Counted from the first letter of the stretch, positions 8,767 through 18,446 are shown. The stretch: 64,000 nucleotides of DNA from Haloferax denitrificans ATCC 35960 (GCF_000337795.1 NZ_AOLP01000012.1:146741-210740), one strand, 5' to 3'. A program made the numbers and translations. The notes: generated by a model not told the origin, from the sequence alone.

Positions 8767-9908
8767 TGGGACACCTCCTGTGCGTTCTTGACGGCACGCT
8801 GGACGGCGTCCTCCAGCGTCCCCTCGACCTGTACGAGGTCCGTGTTCAGAATCTCCATGCCCTCCTCGGCGTTCGTGCCCGCGAGGCGGACGACGACCGG
8901 CTTGGGAATCTCGTCGAAGCTCTCCAGCGCCTCGTTGATACCCTTGGCGACCTCGTCGCCGCGGGTGATGCCGCCGAAGATGTTGAACACGACGGAGTCG
9001 ACGTTCTCGTCGGAGAAGACCATGTCCAGCGCGTTCGCCACGCGCTCGGCCTTCGCGCCGCCGCCGATGTCGAGGAAGTTGGCGGGTTCGCCGCCGAAGT
9101 AGTCCACGAGGTCGAGCGTCGTCATGACGAGCCCGGCACCGTTGCCGATGATGCCGACGTTACCCGACAGGCGGACGTAGTCGAAGCCGTACTCGCCGGC
9201 CTTGGCTTCGAGGTCGTTCTCGTAGGCGTCCTCTTCCATCGCCGCGAGGTCGTCGTGACGGAACAGGGCGTCGTCGTCGATGTTCATGACGGCGTCCGCG
9301 GCGACGATGTCGCGGTCCGAGGTAATCATGACGGGGTTGATTTCGATGTCCGACGCGTCGTTCGACTCGTAGAGGTCGTACAGCGTCGTGAGGAACGAGG
9401 CGACGTCGAAGGCGACGTCGCGGGGGATGCCCGCCTCGAAGACGACCTTCCGGGCCTGATAGGGATGCAGGCCGAACGCGGGGTCGATGTGCTCGCGGGC
9501 GATTGCGTCCGGGTTCTCCTCTGCGACTTCCTCGATGTTGACGCCACCCTCCGTCGAGACCATCGCGACGGGCTTGCCCTCGCTTCGGTCCATCGTGACG
9601 CCGACGTACAGTTCGTTCTCGAAGTCGACGCCGGCCTCGACGAGCACTCGGTCGACCGTGTAGCCCTTGAGGTCCATCCCGAGGATGTCCTCTGCGGCCT
9701 GTCGAGCCTCGTCTTCGTTCGTGGCGATTTTGATGCCACCGGCCTTGCCACGCCCACCGACGTGTACCTGCGCCTTGATGGCGGCGGGGTATCCGATCTC
9801 CTCGACCGCCTCCATGACCTCCTCTACCGACGACGCGAGACGGGACTCTGGCACCGGAATCCCAGCCTCTGCGAAGATGTCCTTCGCCTGGTATTCGTGA
9901 AGCTTCAT
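8763..9908 (-). CDS. sucC: Succinate-CoA ligase (ADP-forming) subunit beta
   Basis: ATP-grasp subunit of succinyl-CoA synthetase. It starts [20 protein letters not shown], the standard SucC opening, and has [16 protein letters not shown] (nucleotide binding) and the [13 protein letters not shown] and [16 protein letters not shown] segments near the C terminus. The ATG at 9908 is chosen over one two codons upstream (9914) because family members begin MKLHEY. First gene of the sucCD operon; the pathway link to propionyl-CoA carboxylase (pccB, pccA) is succinyl-CoA. Confidence 0.95.
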   Translation of the reverse strand: MKLHEYQAKDIFAEAGIPVPESRLASSVEEVMEAVEEIGYPAAIKAQVHVGGRGKAGGIKIATNEDEARQAAEDILGMDLKGYTVDRVLVEAGVDFENELYVGVTMDRSEGKPVAMVSTEGGVNIEEVAEENPDAIAREHIDPAFGLHPYQARKVVFEAGIPRDVAFDVASFLTTLYDLYESNDASDIEINPVMITSDRDIVAADAVMNIDDDALFRHDDLAAMEEDAYENDLEAKAGEYGFDYVRLSGNVGIIGNGAGLVMTTLDLVDYFGGEPANFLDIGGGAKAERVANALDMVFSDENVDSVVFNIFGGITRGDEVAKGINEALESFDEIPKPVVVRLAGTNAEEGMEILNTDLVQVEGTLEDAVQRAVKNAQEVSQ

Positions 9909-10112
9909 TACCATGCGTGGGAGGGGAAGGCACGCGCTTAAATCCCATTCATCTACGTTCAGGGTCGACGGTGTCAGACTCTCCTAATAGATAACTCGTT
10001 TTGCATATATGCGTTCTATGAGGGCTGAACGGTACGCGTAGGGTCAAATGAACCCGAAGCTCTGGATAGGAAAACACTTTTGCATATATGCAACCCTCTA
10101 TGGTACACAGAG
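9909..10112. promoter_or_regulatory. AT-rich region with twin TGCATATATGC palindromes
   Basis: The palindrome TGCATATATGC occurs at 10002-10012 and, extended to TGCATATATGCA, at 10081-10092. Both copies are preceded by TTT and followed within about 15 bases by CTATG. The second copy is centred about 27 bases before the ATG at 10113, so it can act as a TATA element and, being palindromic, also as an operator. The region is visibly AT-richer than its neighbours. Confidence 0.5.
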
Positions 10113-10217
10113 ATGAACCCAGATACGCTGGATCTAATCAGCAAGAACATCGAGAGAAACCACGATAAATACGTGGCGATGGGTTCTCCCGGTGAGGTCA
10201 CCGAGGACAAAGCCTGA
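10113..10217 (+). CDS. Mini-ORF, 34 aa, with leaderless promoter
   Basis: A short frame reading MNPDTLDLISKNIERNHDKY and ending GEVTEDKA. No family is recognised. The TATA-like palindrome sits at the spacing of a leaderless haloarchaeal promoter, which supports expression. The charged, helical composition is compatible with a truncated antitoxin or an antitoxin-like peptide for the nearby Doc gene, but this is inference. It could also be a gene relic. Confidence 0.35.
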   Translation: MNPDTLDLISKNIERNHDKYVAMGSPGEVTEDKA

Positions 10218-10218
10218 G

Positions 10219-10330
10219 CTAAAACCCGTTCTCCCGGCCGTGATTGATCACGCTTCGTAACTGTTCGAGCGTCGGCTTCATCGGCAGGCGATTCTCGCAG
10301 TCCAAGAGGAAATTTCTGAAATATCGATGC
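10219..10330 (-). pseudogene. Possible gene fragment downstream of doc
   Basis: On the minus strand this stretch reads RNFLLDCENRLPMKPTLEQL, then RSVINHGRENGF and a stop at 10219-10221. It looks like a protein C terminus, but no start or upstream body is present before the Doc stop. An inverted repeat ACTAAC/GTTAGT (10333-10349) straddles the end of the Doc gene. Probably a relic of a gene that once followed it. Confidence 0.25.
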
Positions 10331-10344
10331 CAACTAACGTATAG

Positions 10345-11073
10345 TTAGTCTTTCAGCCACAGAGAATTGTATTTCACATCCGAATGGAGGCCACGAATTA
10401 TCTTGGAATGCAGTACGGCACGCTCGATGTGATCTCCGGGCCACTCCTCGTCGGGGAAATCGACATCGTTCTGCTTCAGTAAACCGTACAAAGAGGCCAT
10501 GCCTGTTCGGTGGTTCGCATCCGGAAACGTGTGAATTCCAGCAAACGCACGCATCCAATGAGTACACTGCTGTGAGAGTGATTCTGTCCGTGGGAACTCG
10601 CGGAGCAAGCGGTTTAGTTTCCAATCGGTAGCTCCGAGAATCTTTTGTTGGGTGTATGTTGGCGACTCGTTGAGGATTCGATAGTCGTTCTCCGGATCTC
10701 TGAAGAACTGGAGGTTAATCTGCTTGATGTCTGTCGGGTCTAACTTCGAAAAGTCGGTGAGACGCCAGTCGGAGACACAGAGTCCCTCATCGATGACGAG
10801 ATCCTCCCCAGAGAACCAGGGAGAACAACCCTCCTCGGCGAAGACGGCCTCGCCAGATGCGGTCGCTTCGAATGTATCTTCAGCGACTTCCACGACTGCC
10901 CCCACACGGGCGAGCAAGCGGCATTGAAGCCGAATTACGTTCTCTCGAAACCGGTCCTCCGCGAGGTCCTCGGGCGTGGAAACCCCACGCTCTACTAGCC
11001 GGCTCAAGAGTTGTTTCTCAGAGAGGTACATCGGACCGCCTCGTTTCTGCCACGGCGCGAGGTTTCGGTCCAT
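10345..11073 (-). CDS. Doc/Fic-type protein with N-terminal helical/wHTH-like domain
   Basis: A 242-residue protein. The C-terminal half has the Fic active-site motif in the Doc form, HTFPDANHRTG (His181, Asn187, Arg189), where canonical Fic proteins have GN. Doc-type enzymes phosphorylate a translation factor; classical Fic enzymes AMPylate. The first 110 residues (YLSEKQLLSRLVERGVSTPE...) look like a winged-helix DNA-binding part rather than a Fic inhibitory helix. A TATA-like TTCTTATCC 27 bases upstream supports the ATG at 11073. The gene is AT-richer than its surroundings and has no clear antitoxin next to it, suggesting horizontal origin. Confidence 0.75.
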   Translation of the reverse strand: MDRNLAPWQKRGGPMYLSEKQLLSRLVERGVSTPEDLAEDRFRENVIRLQCRLLARVGAVVEVAEDTFEATASGEAVFAEEGCSPWFSGEDLVIDEGLCVSDWRLTDFSKLDPTDIKQINLQFFRDPENDYRILNESPTYTQQKILGATDWKLNRLLREFPRTESLSQQCTHWMRAFAGIHTFPDANHRTGMASLYGLLKQNDVDFPDEEWPGDHIERAVLHSKIIRGLHSDVKYNSLWLKD

Positions 11074-11117
11074 GGTGTAGGGAAAATACGTAATAGGATA
11101 AGAACTTCTGTGTAACT

Positions 11118-12083
11118 ATGCGCGCTGTCAGATTCCACGACCACGGCGGACGCGACGTGCTTCAGGTAGACGACATCGACACGCCCGAGCCGGCGGCGGG
11201 CGAGGTCCTCGTCGACGTCGCGGCCGCGGGCGTCAACCCGGTTGACACGTACTTCCGCGAGGGCTCGTACCAGCCGTTTGCGATGCCGATGATTCCCGGC
11301 GTCGACGTGGCCGGAACGGTCGCGGCGGTCGGGGCCGACGTGACGGGATTCGCGGAGGGCGACCACGTCGTCGGCACCGGCATCGGCAAGGACCACTACG
11401 GCGGCTACGCCGAGTTCGCGGCCGTCCCGACCGACCGGCTCGCGGTCCTCTCGGACGACGTGGACCTCGTCGCGGCCGGCGGCGCGGGCGTCGCCGGCGT
11501 CACCGCGTGGCGCGCCCTCGTCGACCACGGCGGGATGCAACTCGGCGACACGGTGCTGATTCACGGCGGCTCCGGCGGCGTCGGCCACGCCGCGGTCCAG
11601 CTCGCCGCGGCGTCCGGGGCCCGCGTCATCGCCACCGCCGCGCCCGACTACCACGACCGGGTGGCCGAACTCGGCGCGGACGTGGTCCTCGACTACGACC
11701 GCGACGACCTCGCGGACGCCGTCCTGGAGGCCGCGACGGGCGACGGCGTGGACCTGACGCTCGACCACCGGCTGGACGACTACCTCCAGTTCGACGCCGA
11801 CGTGGCCGCTCACGGCGGTCGCATCGTCGGCATCGGCGAGAACGACCCCGAAGTCGGCTTCGACCTGTCGTCGTCGGCCCGGGGGAAGGACCTCTCGCTG
11901 ACGATGATGAGCATGTTCAACACGCCCGACCTCTCCGCGCCCCTGCGCGAACTCGCCGGGCAAATGGGCGCGGGCGAGTTCGAAATCGACGTGGCGCGGA
12001 CCTACGACCTCGACGAGGCCGCCGAGGCCCACCGCGCCGTCATGGAAGACAGCTTCCTCGGCAAGTTGGTCATCACGCCCTGA
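11118..12083 (+). CDS. NADPH:quinone reductase-like MDR oxidoreductase
   Basis: A 321-residue medium-chain dehydrogenase/reductase of the zinc-free quinone oxidoreductase group. It starts MRAVRFHDHGGRDVLQVDD, has the substrate-domain motif AAAGVNPVDTYFREG, and a nucleotide-binding site LIHGGSGGVGHAAVQLA. No structural zinc cysteines are seen. It probably reduces quinones or enones with NADPH. It starts 44 bases from the divergent Doc gene, so they share a short promoter region. The exact substrate cannot be read from sequence. Confidence 0.88.
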   Translation: MRAVRFHDHGGRDVLQVDDIDTPEPAAGEVLVDVAAAGVNPVDTYFREGSYQPFAMPMIPGVDVAGTVAAVGADVTGFAEGDHVVGTGIGKDHYGGYAEFAAVPTDRLAVLSDDVDLVAAGGAGVAGVTAWRALVDHGGMQLGDTVLIHGGSGGVGHAAVQLAAASGARVIATAAPDYHDRVAELGADVVLDYDRDDLADAVLEAATGDGVDLTLDHRLDDYLQFDADVAAHGGRIVGIGENDPEVGFDLSSSARGKDLSLTMMSMFNTPDLSAPLRELAGQMGAGEFEIDVARTYDLDEAAEAHRAVMEDSFLGKLVITP

Positions 12084-12159
12084 CGGGCCGTCTCCCCGCA
12101 CTACTGCGGTCGGTGGCGGCCGGTCGCCTGCGGGCGCACAGCCGCGACCGAATTATGTT

Positions 12160-12180
12160 CCGTGCGCACTTACCGCACGG
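12160..12180 (+). promoter_or_regulatory. Inverted repeat at SDR transcription start
   Basis: A perfect inverted repeat CCGTGCG (12160-12166) and CGCACGG (12174-12180) lies between a TATA-like AATTATG (12151-12157) and the ATG at 12183. Its position over the expected transcription start is that of a repressor operator. The regulator is unknown. Confidence 0.4.
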
Positions 12181-12182
12181 AC

Positions 12183-12890
12183 ATGGACGTGGTATTCGAT
12201 TTCGACGGAACCGTAGCTCTCGTGACCGGTGCGAGCGGCGCGCTCGGTGGCGCGGTCGCCCGCGCGTTCTACGAAGCGGGCGCGTCGGTCGCGGCCGCGG
12301 ACGTGGTCGAACCCGACGACGAGGACGGCTTCTTCGAGTCCGAGGAGGTTCGGTTCTACGAGGGCGATTTCACCGACGAGGACGACGTGGCACGCGTCGT
12401 CGACAGCGTCGTCTCCGACTTCGGCCGCCTCGACCACCTCGCCAACATCGCCGGGACGTGGCGCGGCGGGACGCCGGTCGACGAGACGGACGCGGACACC
12501 TTCGACTTCCTGTTCGACGTGAACCTCAAGACGATGTTCCTCGCGTCGAAACACGCGATTCCGCACCTCCGCGAGACCGAGGGGTCCGTCGTGAGCGTCT
12601 CGGCCCGCTCGTCGCTTTCGGGCGGCGAGGGCGACGGCGTCTACCGGGCGTCGAAGGCCGGCGTGCGCCTGCTCACCGAAACCATCGCCGAGGAGAACCG
12701 CGGGATCGTGCGCGCGAACGCGGTCATGCCGAGCGTCATCGACACGCCGATGAACCGCGAGATGATGGCCGACGCCGACTTCGACGCGTGGGTGAAACCC
12801 GAGGAAATCGCCCGAACCGTTCTCGCGCTCTGTTCGGACGCGACTCCCGTGACGAGCGGCGCGGCCGTCCCGGTGTACGGCGAGGCCTGA
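12183..12890 (+). CDS. Short-chain dehydrogenase/reductase
   Basis: A 235-residue SDR. The cofactor motif is VTGASGALGGAVARAF near the N terminus and the active site includes VSARSSLSGGEGDGVYRASK (Ser, YxxxK). Asp in the loop after the second strand (AAADVVEPDD) suggests NAD(H) preference. The ATG at 12183 is preferred over the in-frame GTG at 12162 because the TATA-like element is 28 bases before it. A stable hairpin follows the stop. Substrate unknown. Confidence 0.88.
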   Translation: MDVVFDFDGTVALVTGASGALGGAVARAFYEAGASVAAADVVEPDDEDGFFESEEVRFYEGDFTDEDDVARVVDSVVSDFGRLDHLANIAGTWRGGTPVDETDADTFDFLFDVNLKTMFLASKHAIPHLRETEGSVVSVSARSSLSGGEGDGVYRASKAGVRLLTETIAEENRGIVRANAVMPSVIDTPMNREMMADADFDAWVKPEEIARTVLALCSDATPVTSGAAVPVYGEA

Positions 12891-12899
12891 GTCGCCTGA

Positions 12900-12922
12900 C
12901 TCGTGGCAACATTCGCCACGAG
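12900..12922 (+). terminator. Hairpin after SDR gene
   Basis: A perfect eight-base stem CTCGTGGC/GCCACGAG with a seven-base loop begins ten bases after the stop. There is no following T run, so it may be an RNA 3'-end stabiliser instead of a true archaeal terminator. Confidence 0.4.
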
Positions 12923-13141
12923 AGGGTATGGCATTCGTTTCGGTGCGCACGAATTTTTACGCGGTACGCAAGGGATTCACGAACACGACACTCGTTAGAA
13001 AAATGAGGATACTTAGGGGATAAATTCGGACGAACGCGACACAGACTATAGTTGGTTGGAGAATTATGTTGATTTTCGCTCCGATATGCGACGGCATACC
13101 GCGTCATTTATCAGGCCCACATCGGCAACAGGGTGATAGAC

Positions 13142-14479
13142 ATGACCGAACGTGAAACGTGGGCAACCAGGGCAGGGTTCATCCTCGCGGCCGTCGGCAG
13201 TGCGGTCGGCCTCGGGAACATCTGGCAGTTCCCGTTCAAGACCGCCGAGTTCGGCGGTGCCTCCTTCCTGATCGTCTACCTCGTCGCGGCGCTCGGCATC
13301 GGCCTCCCGGCCATCCTCGCCGAGTTCGTCATCGGACGCAAAGCCAACCTGAACACCATCAGCGCCTTCGAGAAACTCGGCTACAAGGAGTGGCGCGTCG
13401 TCGGTGCCGTCGGCCTGTTCACCGGCTTCTGGATTCTGTCGTACTACAGCGTCGTCGGCGGCTGGGTCCTCCGGTACATCGGCGGGAGCCTGACGGGCGC
13501 GTACTTCGCCGCTCCCGCGGAGTACTTCGGTCAGGTGTCCGCCGGGATGGACGCGCTCGCGCTCCACGCCGTCTTCATGGCGCTCGTCGTCGGCATCGTC
13601 GCCGCGGGCATCGAAGACGGCATCGAGAAGGCGACGAAGCTGATGGTGCCGAGCATCGTCGTCATCCTCGCCGCGCTCGCCGTCTTCGCCTTCACGCTCC
13701 CCGGCGCGTCGGCGGGCTACGCGTACTTCCTCTCGCCCGACTTCAACGCGCTGTCGGAGAACTTCGCCGAAATCGTCCCCTTCGCCGTCGGCCAGGCGTT
13801 CTTCTCGCTGTCGCTCGGCATGGGCGCGATGATTACCTACGCCTCCTACATCGACGGCGACCAGAGCCTGTTCGGCGACGGTATCACCATCGTCTTCCTG
13901 AACAGCTTCGTCGGCATCCTCGCCGGGCTCGTCGTCCTCCCGCTCCTGTTCGCGCAGGGCATCGACCCCAACACGAGCGGGGCGGGCGCGGTGTTCATCA
14001 GCGTCGCCGGCGCGTTCGGCGACATCCCCGGCGGCCAGATAGTCGGCCTCGTCTTCTTCGCGGTCGTGCTCATCGCGGCGCTCTCGTCGGCGATTAGCCT
14101 GCTCGAAGTCGTCGTCTCGTGGGCCATCGACAACTACGACGTGTCCCGCCCGCAGATGGCCGTCGGCCTCGGCGGCGTCATCTTCCTGCTCGGCGTCCCC
14201 TCGGCCATCGACACCGCGTGGCTCGGCTGGTTCGACACGCTCGCCTACCAGCTTCTCCTCCCGCTTTCGGTCCTCGGCATCCTCGTCTTCGCGGCGTGGG
14301 TCTACGGCGCGCCCGCCATCGACGAACTGATGAAGGGGAGCGGACTCGGCGAGGGCGTCGGCCTGACGTGGCTCTGGCTCGCCCGCACGCTCGTTATCGT
14401 CGCCGTCGTGGCGACGCTCGCCCTCGGCCTCCAGACGCTGTTCCTCGGCGAGAGCCCGGCTATCATCCCGCCCCTCTGA
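13142..14479 (+). CDS. Sodium-dependent NSS-family transporter, paralogue 1
   Basis: Polytopic membrane protein of 445 residues in the neurotransmitter:sodium symporter (SNF) family, which imports amino acids or related solutes with sodium. It starts MTERETWATRAGF and has the family signature ILAAVGSAVGLGNIWQFPFK in the first helix, where sodium and substrate bind. About 11-12 helices are visible. The ATG at 13142 is chosen, but a GTG at 13133 lies at leaderless distance from the TTTAT at 13107-13111 and cannot be excluded. A paralogue follows. Confidence 0.9.
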   Translation: MTERETWATRAGFILAAVGSAVGLGNIWQFPFKTAEFGGASFLIVYLVAALGIGLPAILAEFVIGRKANLNTISAFEKLGYKEWRVVGAVGLFTGFWILSYYSVVGGWVLRYIGGSLTGAYFAAPAEYFGQVSAGMDALALHAVFMALVVGIVAAGIEDGIEKATKLMVPSIVVILAALAVFAFTLPGASAGYAYFLSPDFNALSENFAEIVPFAVGQAFFSLSLGMGAMITYASYIDGDQSLFGDGITIVFLNSFVGILAGLVVLPLLFAQGIDPNTSGAGAVFISVAGAFGDIPGGQIVGLVFFAVVLIAALSSAISLLEVVVSWAIDNYDVSRPQMAVGLGGVIFLLGVPSAIDTAWLGWFDTLAYQLLLPLSVLGILVFAAWVYGAPAIDELMKGSGLGEGVGLTWLWLARTLVIVAVVATLALGLQTLFLGESPAIIPPL

Positions 14480-14651
14480 GGCGGCTGACGGTCCCGCTTT
14501 TCGAGCGGTTAGGAATCATCGGTAGCGACGCGTATTCTCCGACTATTCGACGGCAATTTTCACGCGTAGACCACTCAAAACCGTTAAATTTCTCCGATGA
14601 CGTATCGTCGGTCCGAAAGCCCTTTTACCGGTGGACTGGCAATGGGTGGCA

Positions 14652-16070
14652 ATGACACGAGAAACATGGGCAACACGGCTCGGGTTCATCCTCGCGGCCG
14701 TCGGTAGCGCGGTCGGCCTCGGGAACATCTGGCGGTTCCCGTGGCAGACCGCCGAAAACGGCGGCAGTGCGTTCCTCGTCGTGTACCTCGGTATCGTCCT
14801 CCTCGTCGGCGTCCCCGGACTGCTCGGCGAGTTCGTCATCGGCCGCCGCGCGAAGAAGTCGCCGGTCGGCGCGCTCCGGGACCTCTCGGGGTCGAACAAG
14901 TGGGGTATCGTCGGCGCGTTCTCGGTCGTCACCGGCATCTCGTTGCTCTCGTTCTACAGCGTCGTCGGCGGGTGGATTATCCGCTATCTCCTCGAAAGCG
15001 GGGCCGCGGTCGTCGGCGGGAGTCCCGCGTACTTCACGAATCCGGGCCAGTACTTCGGCGGCGTCTCCGCCGGCGTCGACGCGGCGCTCTACCATCTCCT
15101 GTTTCTCGGCCTGACCGCGCTCATCGTCTTCGCGGGCGTCCGCAAGGGCATCGAACTCGGCACGAAGGTCATGATGCCCGCCGTGCTCGTCCTCCTCGTC
15201 GGCCTCGCCGGCTGGGCCGCGACCCAGCCCAACGCGGCCGCGGGCTACGCCTTCTTCCTCCGATTCGACCCCTCGGTCATCTCCGAGAACTTCTTCGCCA
15301 TCCTCGGTCCCGCCGCCGGGCAGGCGCTTTTCACTCTCTCGCTCGGCGCGGGCACGATGATAACGTACTCCTCGTACCTCGGCGAGGACCGCTCTCTCCC
15401 CTTCGACGGGAGCGCCATCGCCATCCTCAACACGGCGGTCGGGGTCGTCACCGGCCTCGTCGTCTTCCCGCTTCTGTTCTCGCAGGGCATCAACCCGACC
15501 GAGACCGGCACCGGGCCGGGCGCGCTGTTCGTCGGCCTCGCCGGGGCGTTCTCGCAACTCCCCGCGGGGACGCTCATCGCCACCGCGTTCTTCGCCGTCG
15601 TGACGCTCGCGGCGCTGTCGAGCTCCATCAGCATGCTCGAAATCCCCGTCGCGTTCCTCGTCGACGAGTACGGCGTCTCCCGAAGACGCGCCGTTTCCGG
15701 GATGACCGCGCTCGTCGCCGTCACCGGGACCGTCTGCGCGTTCAACCCGAGCATCTTCGGCTTCGTCGCCGGGCCGCTCGTGAACGTCCTCCTGACCGCC
15801 GGCCTCGCCGCGTTCCTCCTGTTCGTCGGCTGGGTCATGGGCCGCGAGGCGCTCGAAGAGTTCGCCGCGGGCGCGGGCGACTTCGGGAAGTCCCTCGGCA
15901 CGCCGTGGCTCTTCGCCGTCGGCGTCGTCCTCCCGCTGTTCCTCGTCTTCACGCTCCTCACGCACTTCGGCGTGGACACGACCATCGGCTTCTGGCCGAC
16001 CGTCGCGGTCGCCGTCGTCGCGTCCGCCGCCGCCTTCTTCGGGCTTCGACAGCCCGACTCGGTCGTCTGA
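14652..16070 (+). CDS. Sodium-dependent NSS-family transporter, paralogue 2
   Basis: A 472-residue NSS transporter closely similar in its opening (MTRETWATRLGF, then ILAAVGSAVGLGNIWRFPWQ) to the upstream gene, but diverged later and slightly longer. About 11-12 membrane helices. The TATA-like TTTTAC at 14623-14628 is 27 bases before this ATG, supporting a separate leaderless promoter, not read-through from paralogue 1. The tandem arrangement points to an old duplication, probably with different substrates. Confidence 0.9.
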   Translation: MTRETWATRLGFILAAVGSAVGLGNIWRFPWQTAENGGSAFLVVYLGIVLLVGVPGLLGEFVIGRRAKKSPVGALRDLSGSNKWGIVGAFSVVTGISLLSFYSVVGGWIIRYLLESGAAVVGGSPAYFTNPGQYFGGVSAGVDAALYHLLFLGLTALIVFAGVRKGIELGTKVMMPAVLVLLVGLAGWAATQPNAAAGYAFFLRFDPSVISENFFAILGPAAGQALFTLSLGAGTMITYSSYLGEDRSLPFDGSAIAILNTAVGVVTGLVVFPLLFSQGINPTETGTGPGALFVGLAGAFSQLPAGTLIATAFFAVVTLAALSSSISMLEIPVAFLVDEYGVSRRRAVSGMTALVAVTGTVCAFNPSIFGFVAGPLVNVLLTAGLAAFLLFVGWVMGREALEEFAAGAGDFGKSLGTPWLFAVGVVLPLFLVFTLLTHFGVDTTIGFWPTVAVAVVASAAAFFGLRQPDSVV

Positions 16071-16262
16071 GCGGCGACTCGACCCCCGAACTCCTTGTTT
16101 TCCACCGACGAAACCGCGAGGAGCGGCCCGTCCCCGCGCCACCAACTGTGATGATTGTTCCATCTATTATTCGACAACTGTCGAAGTAAGGGTTGCCGGA
16201 TTGCGGAACTCCTTTGACCGAGGACTGCGGACCGATGTTTCAATGAGCGAAGGTGGTCTGGC

Positions 16263-17813
16263 ATGACGATGGAAGACCGGATCGACGAACTCCGCGAGAA
16301 GCGCGAGGAAGCCCTGAAGGGCGGCGGCGAGGACCGAATCGCCTCCCAGCACGACAAGGGCAAGATGACCGCCCGCGAGCGCATCGACTACTTCCTCGAC
16401 GACGGCACCTTCCGCGAGTTCGACCAGTTCCGGACCCACCGCAACCACAAGTTCGGCATGGAGGAGACGAAGCTCCCCGGCGACGGCGTCATCACCGGCT
16501 ACGGCGAGGTCGACGGCCGAACCGTCTTCGTCTTCGCCCACGACTTCACCGTCTTCGGCGGCTCGCTCGGCGAGGTGTTCGCCGAGAAGGTCTGTAAGGT
16601 GATGGACAAGGCGATGGAGGTCGGCGCGCCCGTCGTCGGCCTCAACGACTCCGCCGGCGCGCGGATTCAGGAGGGCGTCCAGTCGCTCGGCGGCTTCGGC
16701 GAAATCTTCCGCCGCAACACCGAGGCGTCGGGCGTCATCCCGCAGATTTCGGCCATCATGGGCCCCTGCGCGGGCGGCGCGGTGTACTCCCCCGCGCTGA
16801 CGGACTTCACCTTCATGGTCCGCGACACGAGCCACATGTTCATCACCGGCCCGGACGTCATCAAGACGGTCACGGGCGAGGAGGTCACCTTCGACGAGCT
16901 CGGCGGCGCGACGACCCACACCTCGACCAGCGGGGTCGCCCACTTCGCCACCGACACCGAGGAACAGGCGCTCGACGACATCCGCCACCTGCTTTCGTAT
17001 CTCCCGCAGAACAACGTCGAGGACCCGCCGCGCGTCGAGCCGTGGGACGACCCCGAGCGCGTCGACGACGGCCTCGCCGAGGTCGTGCCCGACCAGCCCC
17101 GCAAGCCCTACGACATCCACGACGTGCTCGACGGCGTCCTCGACGAGGGCTCCTTCTTCGGCGTCCAGGAGGACTTCGCGAAGAACATCGTCGTCGGCTT
17201 CGGCCGCCTCGACGGCCGCTCGGTCGGCATCGTCGCCAACCAGCCCCGCGTGAACGCCGGCACCCTCAACATCGAGGCCTCCGAGAAGGGCGCGCGCTTC
17301 ATCCGCTTTTGCGACTCCTTCAACATCCCCATCCTCTCGTTCGTGGACGTGCCCGGCTTCCTGCCCGGCACCGACCAAGAACACAACGGCATCATCCGCC
17401 ACGGCGCGAAGCTCCTCTATGCCTACTCCGAGGCGACGGTCCCCCTCATGACCGTCATCACGCGCAAGGCCTACGGCGGCGCGTACGACGTGATGGCCTC
17501 GAAGCACCTCGGCGCGGACGTGAACTACGCGTGGCCGACCGCCGAAATCGCCGTGATGGGCCCGCAGGGCGCGGTCAACATCCTCTACCGCGACGAACTC
17601 GACGCCGCGGACGACCCCGACGCCCGCCGCGACGAACTCATCGAGGAGTACCGCGAGGAGTTCGCCAACCCCTACACCGCCGCGGACCGCGGCTTCATCG
17701 ACGACGTCATCGAACCCGGCGAGACCCGCGAGCGCCTCATCTCCGACCTCCGGATGCTGAACTCCAAGCGCAAGTCCCAACCCGACAAGAAACACGGCAA
17801 CATCCCGCTATGA
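16263..17813 (+). CDS. pccB: Propionyl/acetyl-CoA carboxylase carboxyltransferase subunit
   Basis: Transfers CO2 from carboxybiotin to propionyl-CoA (possibly also acetyl-CoA). The 516 residues have the carboxyltransferase fold in two halves: N-terminal GQ-like acyl-CoA site with [20 protein letters not shown] and [17 protein letters not shown]-terminal [20 protein letters not shown] and [18 protein letters not shown], both oxyanion-hole regions. The ATG at 16263 is about 27 bases after a GTTTCAA TATA-like element. Its stop overlaps the start of pccX. The biotin-carrying subunit pccA and the ligase birA lie at 27600-30650. Confidence 0.94.
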   Translation: MTMEDRIDELREKREEALKGGGEDRIASQHDKGKMTARERIDYFLDDGTFREFDQFRTHRNHKFGMEETKLPGDGVITGYGEVDGRTVFVFAHDFTVFGGSLGEVFAEKVCKVMDKAMEVGAPVVGLNDSAGARIQEGVQSLGGFGEIFRRNTEASGVIPQISAIMGPCAGGAVYSPALTDFTFMVRDTSHMFITGPDVIKTVTGEEVTFDELGGATTHTSTSGVAHFATDTEEQALDDIRHLLSYLPQNNVEDPPRVEPWDDPERVDDGLAEVVPDQPRKPYDIHDVLDGVLDEGSFFGVQEDFAKNIVVGFGRLDGRSVGIVANQPRVNAGTLNIEASEKGARFIRFCDSFNIPILSFVDVPGFLPGTDQEHNGIIRHGAKLLYAYSEATVPLMTVITRKAYGGAYDVMASKHLGADVNYAWPTAEIAVMGPQGAVNILYRDELDAADDPDARRDELIEEYREEFANPYTAADRGFIDDVIEPGETRERLISDLRMLNSKRKSQPDKKHGNIPL

Positions 17814-18079
17814 GCGGCGAACTGCTGTCGGGGCTGTCGATTCCGGACGACGCCGACGCCGAGGAGGCCGCGGCCATCGCCGCCGCCGTCGGCGCGCATC
17901 TCCACGACCAGTCGGTCGCCGCGGCCGCCGCGGCCGCAGACGACGGCGAGGAGACGTGGAACGAAAAGCGCTGGCGGTACGCCGGCCGCCTCGAATCGGT
18001 CACGGGCTGTGGCCGCCGCGTCCCCGCCGGCGCGCCGACCGACGGGTGGGCCGCCTCGGGCCGCGTCGACCGGTTCTGA
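17810..18079 (+). CDS. pccX: PccX-type small subunit of propionyl-CoA carboxylase
   Basis: An 89-residue alanine-rich acidic protein that overlaps the pccB stop by four bases (ATGA). H. mediterranei propionyl-CoA carboxylase has a third small subunit, PccX, encoded directly after pccB; position, size and composition here match it. The conserved-looking core is [20 protein letters not shown] near residues 47-66, resembling the epsilon/AccE-type peptide of some actinobacterial carboxylases (a WxxxxR pattern). Function by analogy: needed for holoenzyme assembly or activity. Confidence 0.82.
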   Translation: MSGELLSGLSIPDDADAEEAAAIAAAVGAHLHDQSVAAAAAAADDGEETWNEKRWRYAGRLESVTGCGRRVPAGAPTDGWAASGRVDRF

Positions 18080-18142
18080 GTCCGGGCGCTGGGATTTCAC
18101 GGCAGAAAATTCACATTCTCTTCCGACGTTCGTTCGTCCGAT

Positions 18143-18445
18143 ATGGTCCAATCCGCGCTCGTCTGGCTGTTTCTCAACGCCGTTCTCGCCGGCTTCGCCG
18201 CCGTCGCGGTCGCGGCACACTACGCCGACGAGGGCGAACCCGACTTCGTCTCCGCGGCGCTCACCGCCGTCTTCGCGGGGACCTGCATCGAACTCGGAAT
18301 GGCGAACGGCTACCTCCCCGACGGCGTCCTCCCGACTGTCGCCGTCGGCGTCTGCATCGCCGTCGCCCTCGTCTCGGTCGCGCTCGGCGTGAAACGCGAC
18401 CAGACGGCGTTTCAGGCGTTCCGCGGCGAGCGTCGGGCTCGGTAG
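18143..18445 (+). CDS. Small membrane protein, 100 aa
   Basis: Three hydrophobic segments are visible (ALVWLFLNAVLAGFAAVAVA, LTAVFAGTCIELGMANG, VAVGVCIAVALVSVALGV) and a basic C terminus. No family is recognised. It lies downstream of pccX in the same direction but 63 bases away, and its stop is one base from the convergent GDPD gene. Codon use is ordinary for the chromosome. Confidence 0.7.
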   Translation: MVQSALVWLFLNAVLAGFAAVAVAAHYADEGEPDFVSAALTAVFAGTCIELGMANGYLPDGVLPTVAVGVCIAVALVSVALGVKRDQTAFQAFRGERRAR

Positions 18446-18446
18446 T

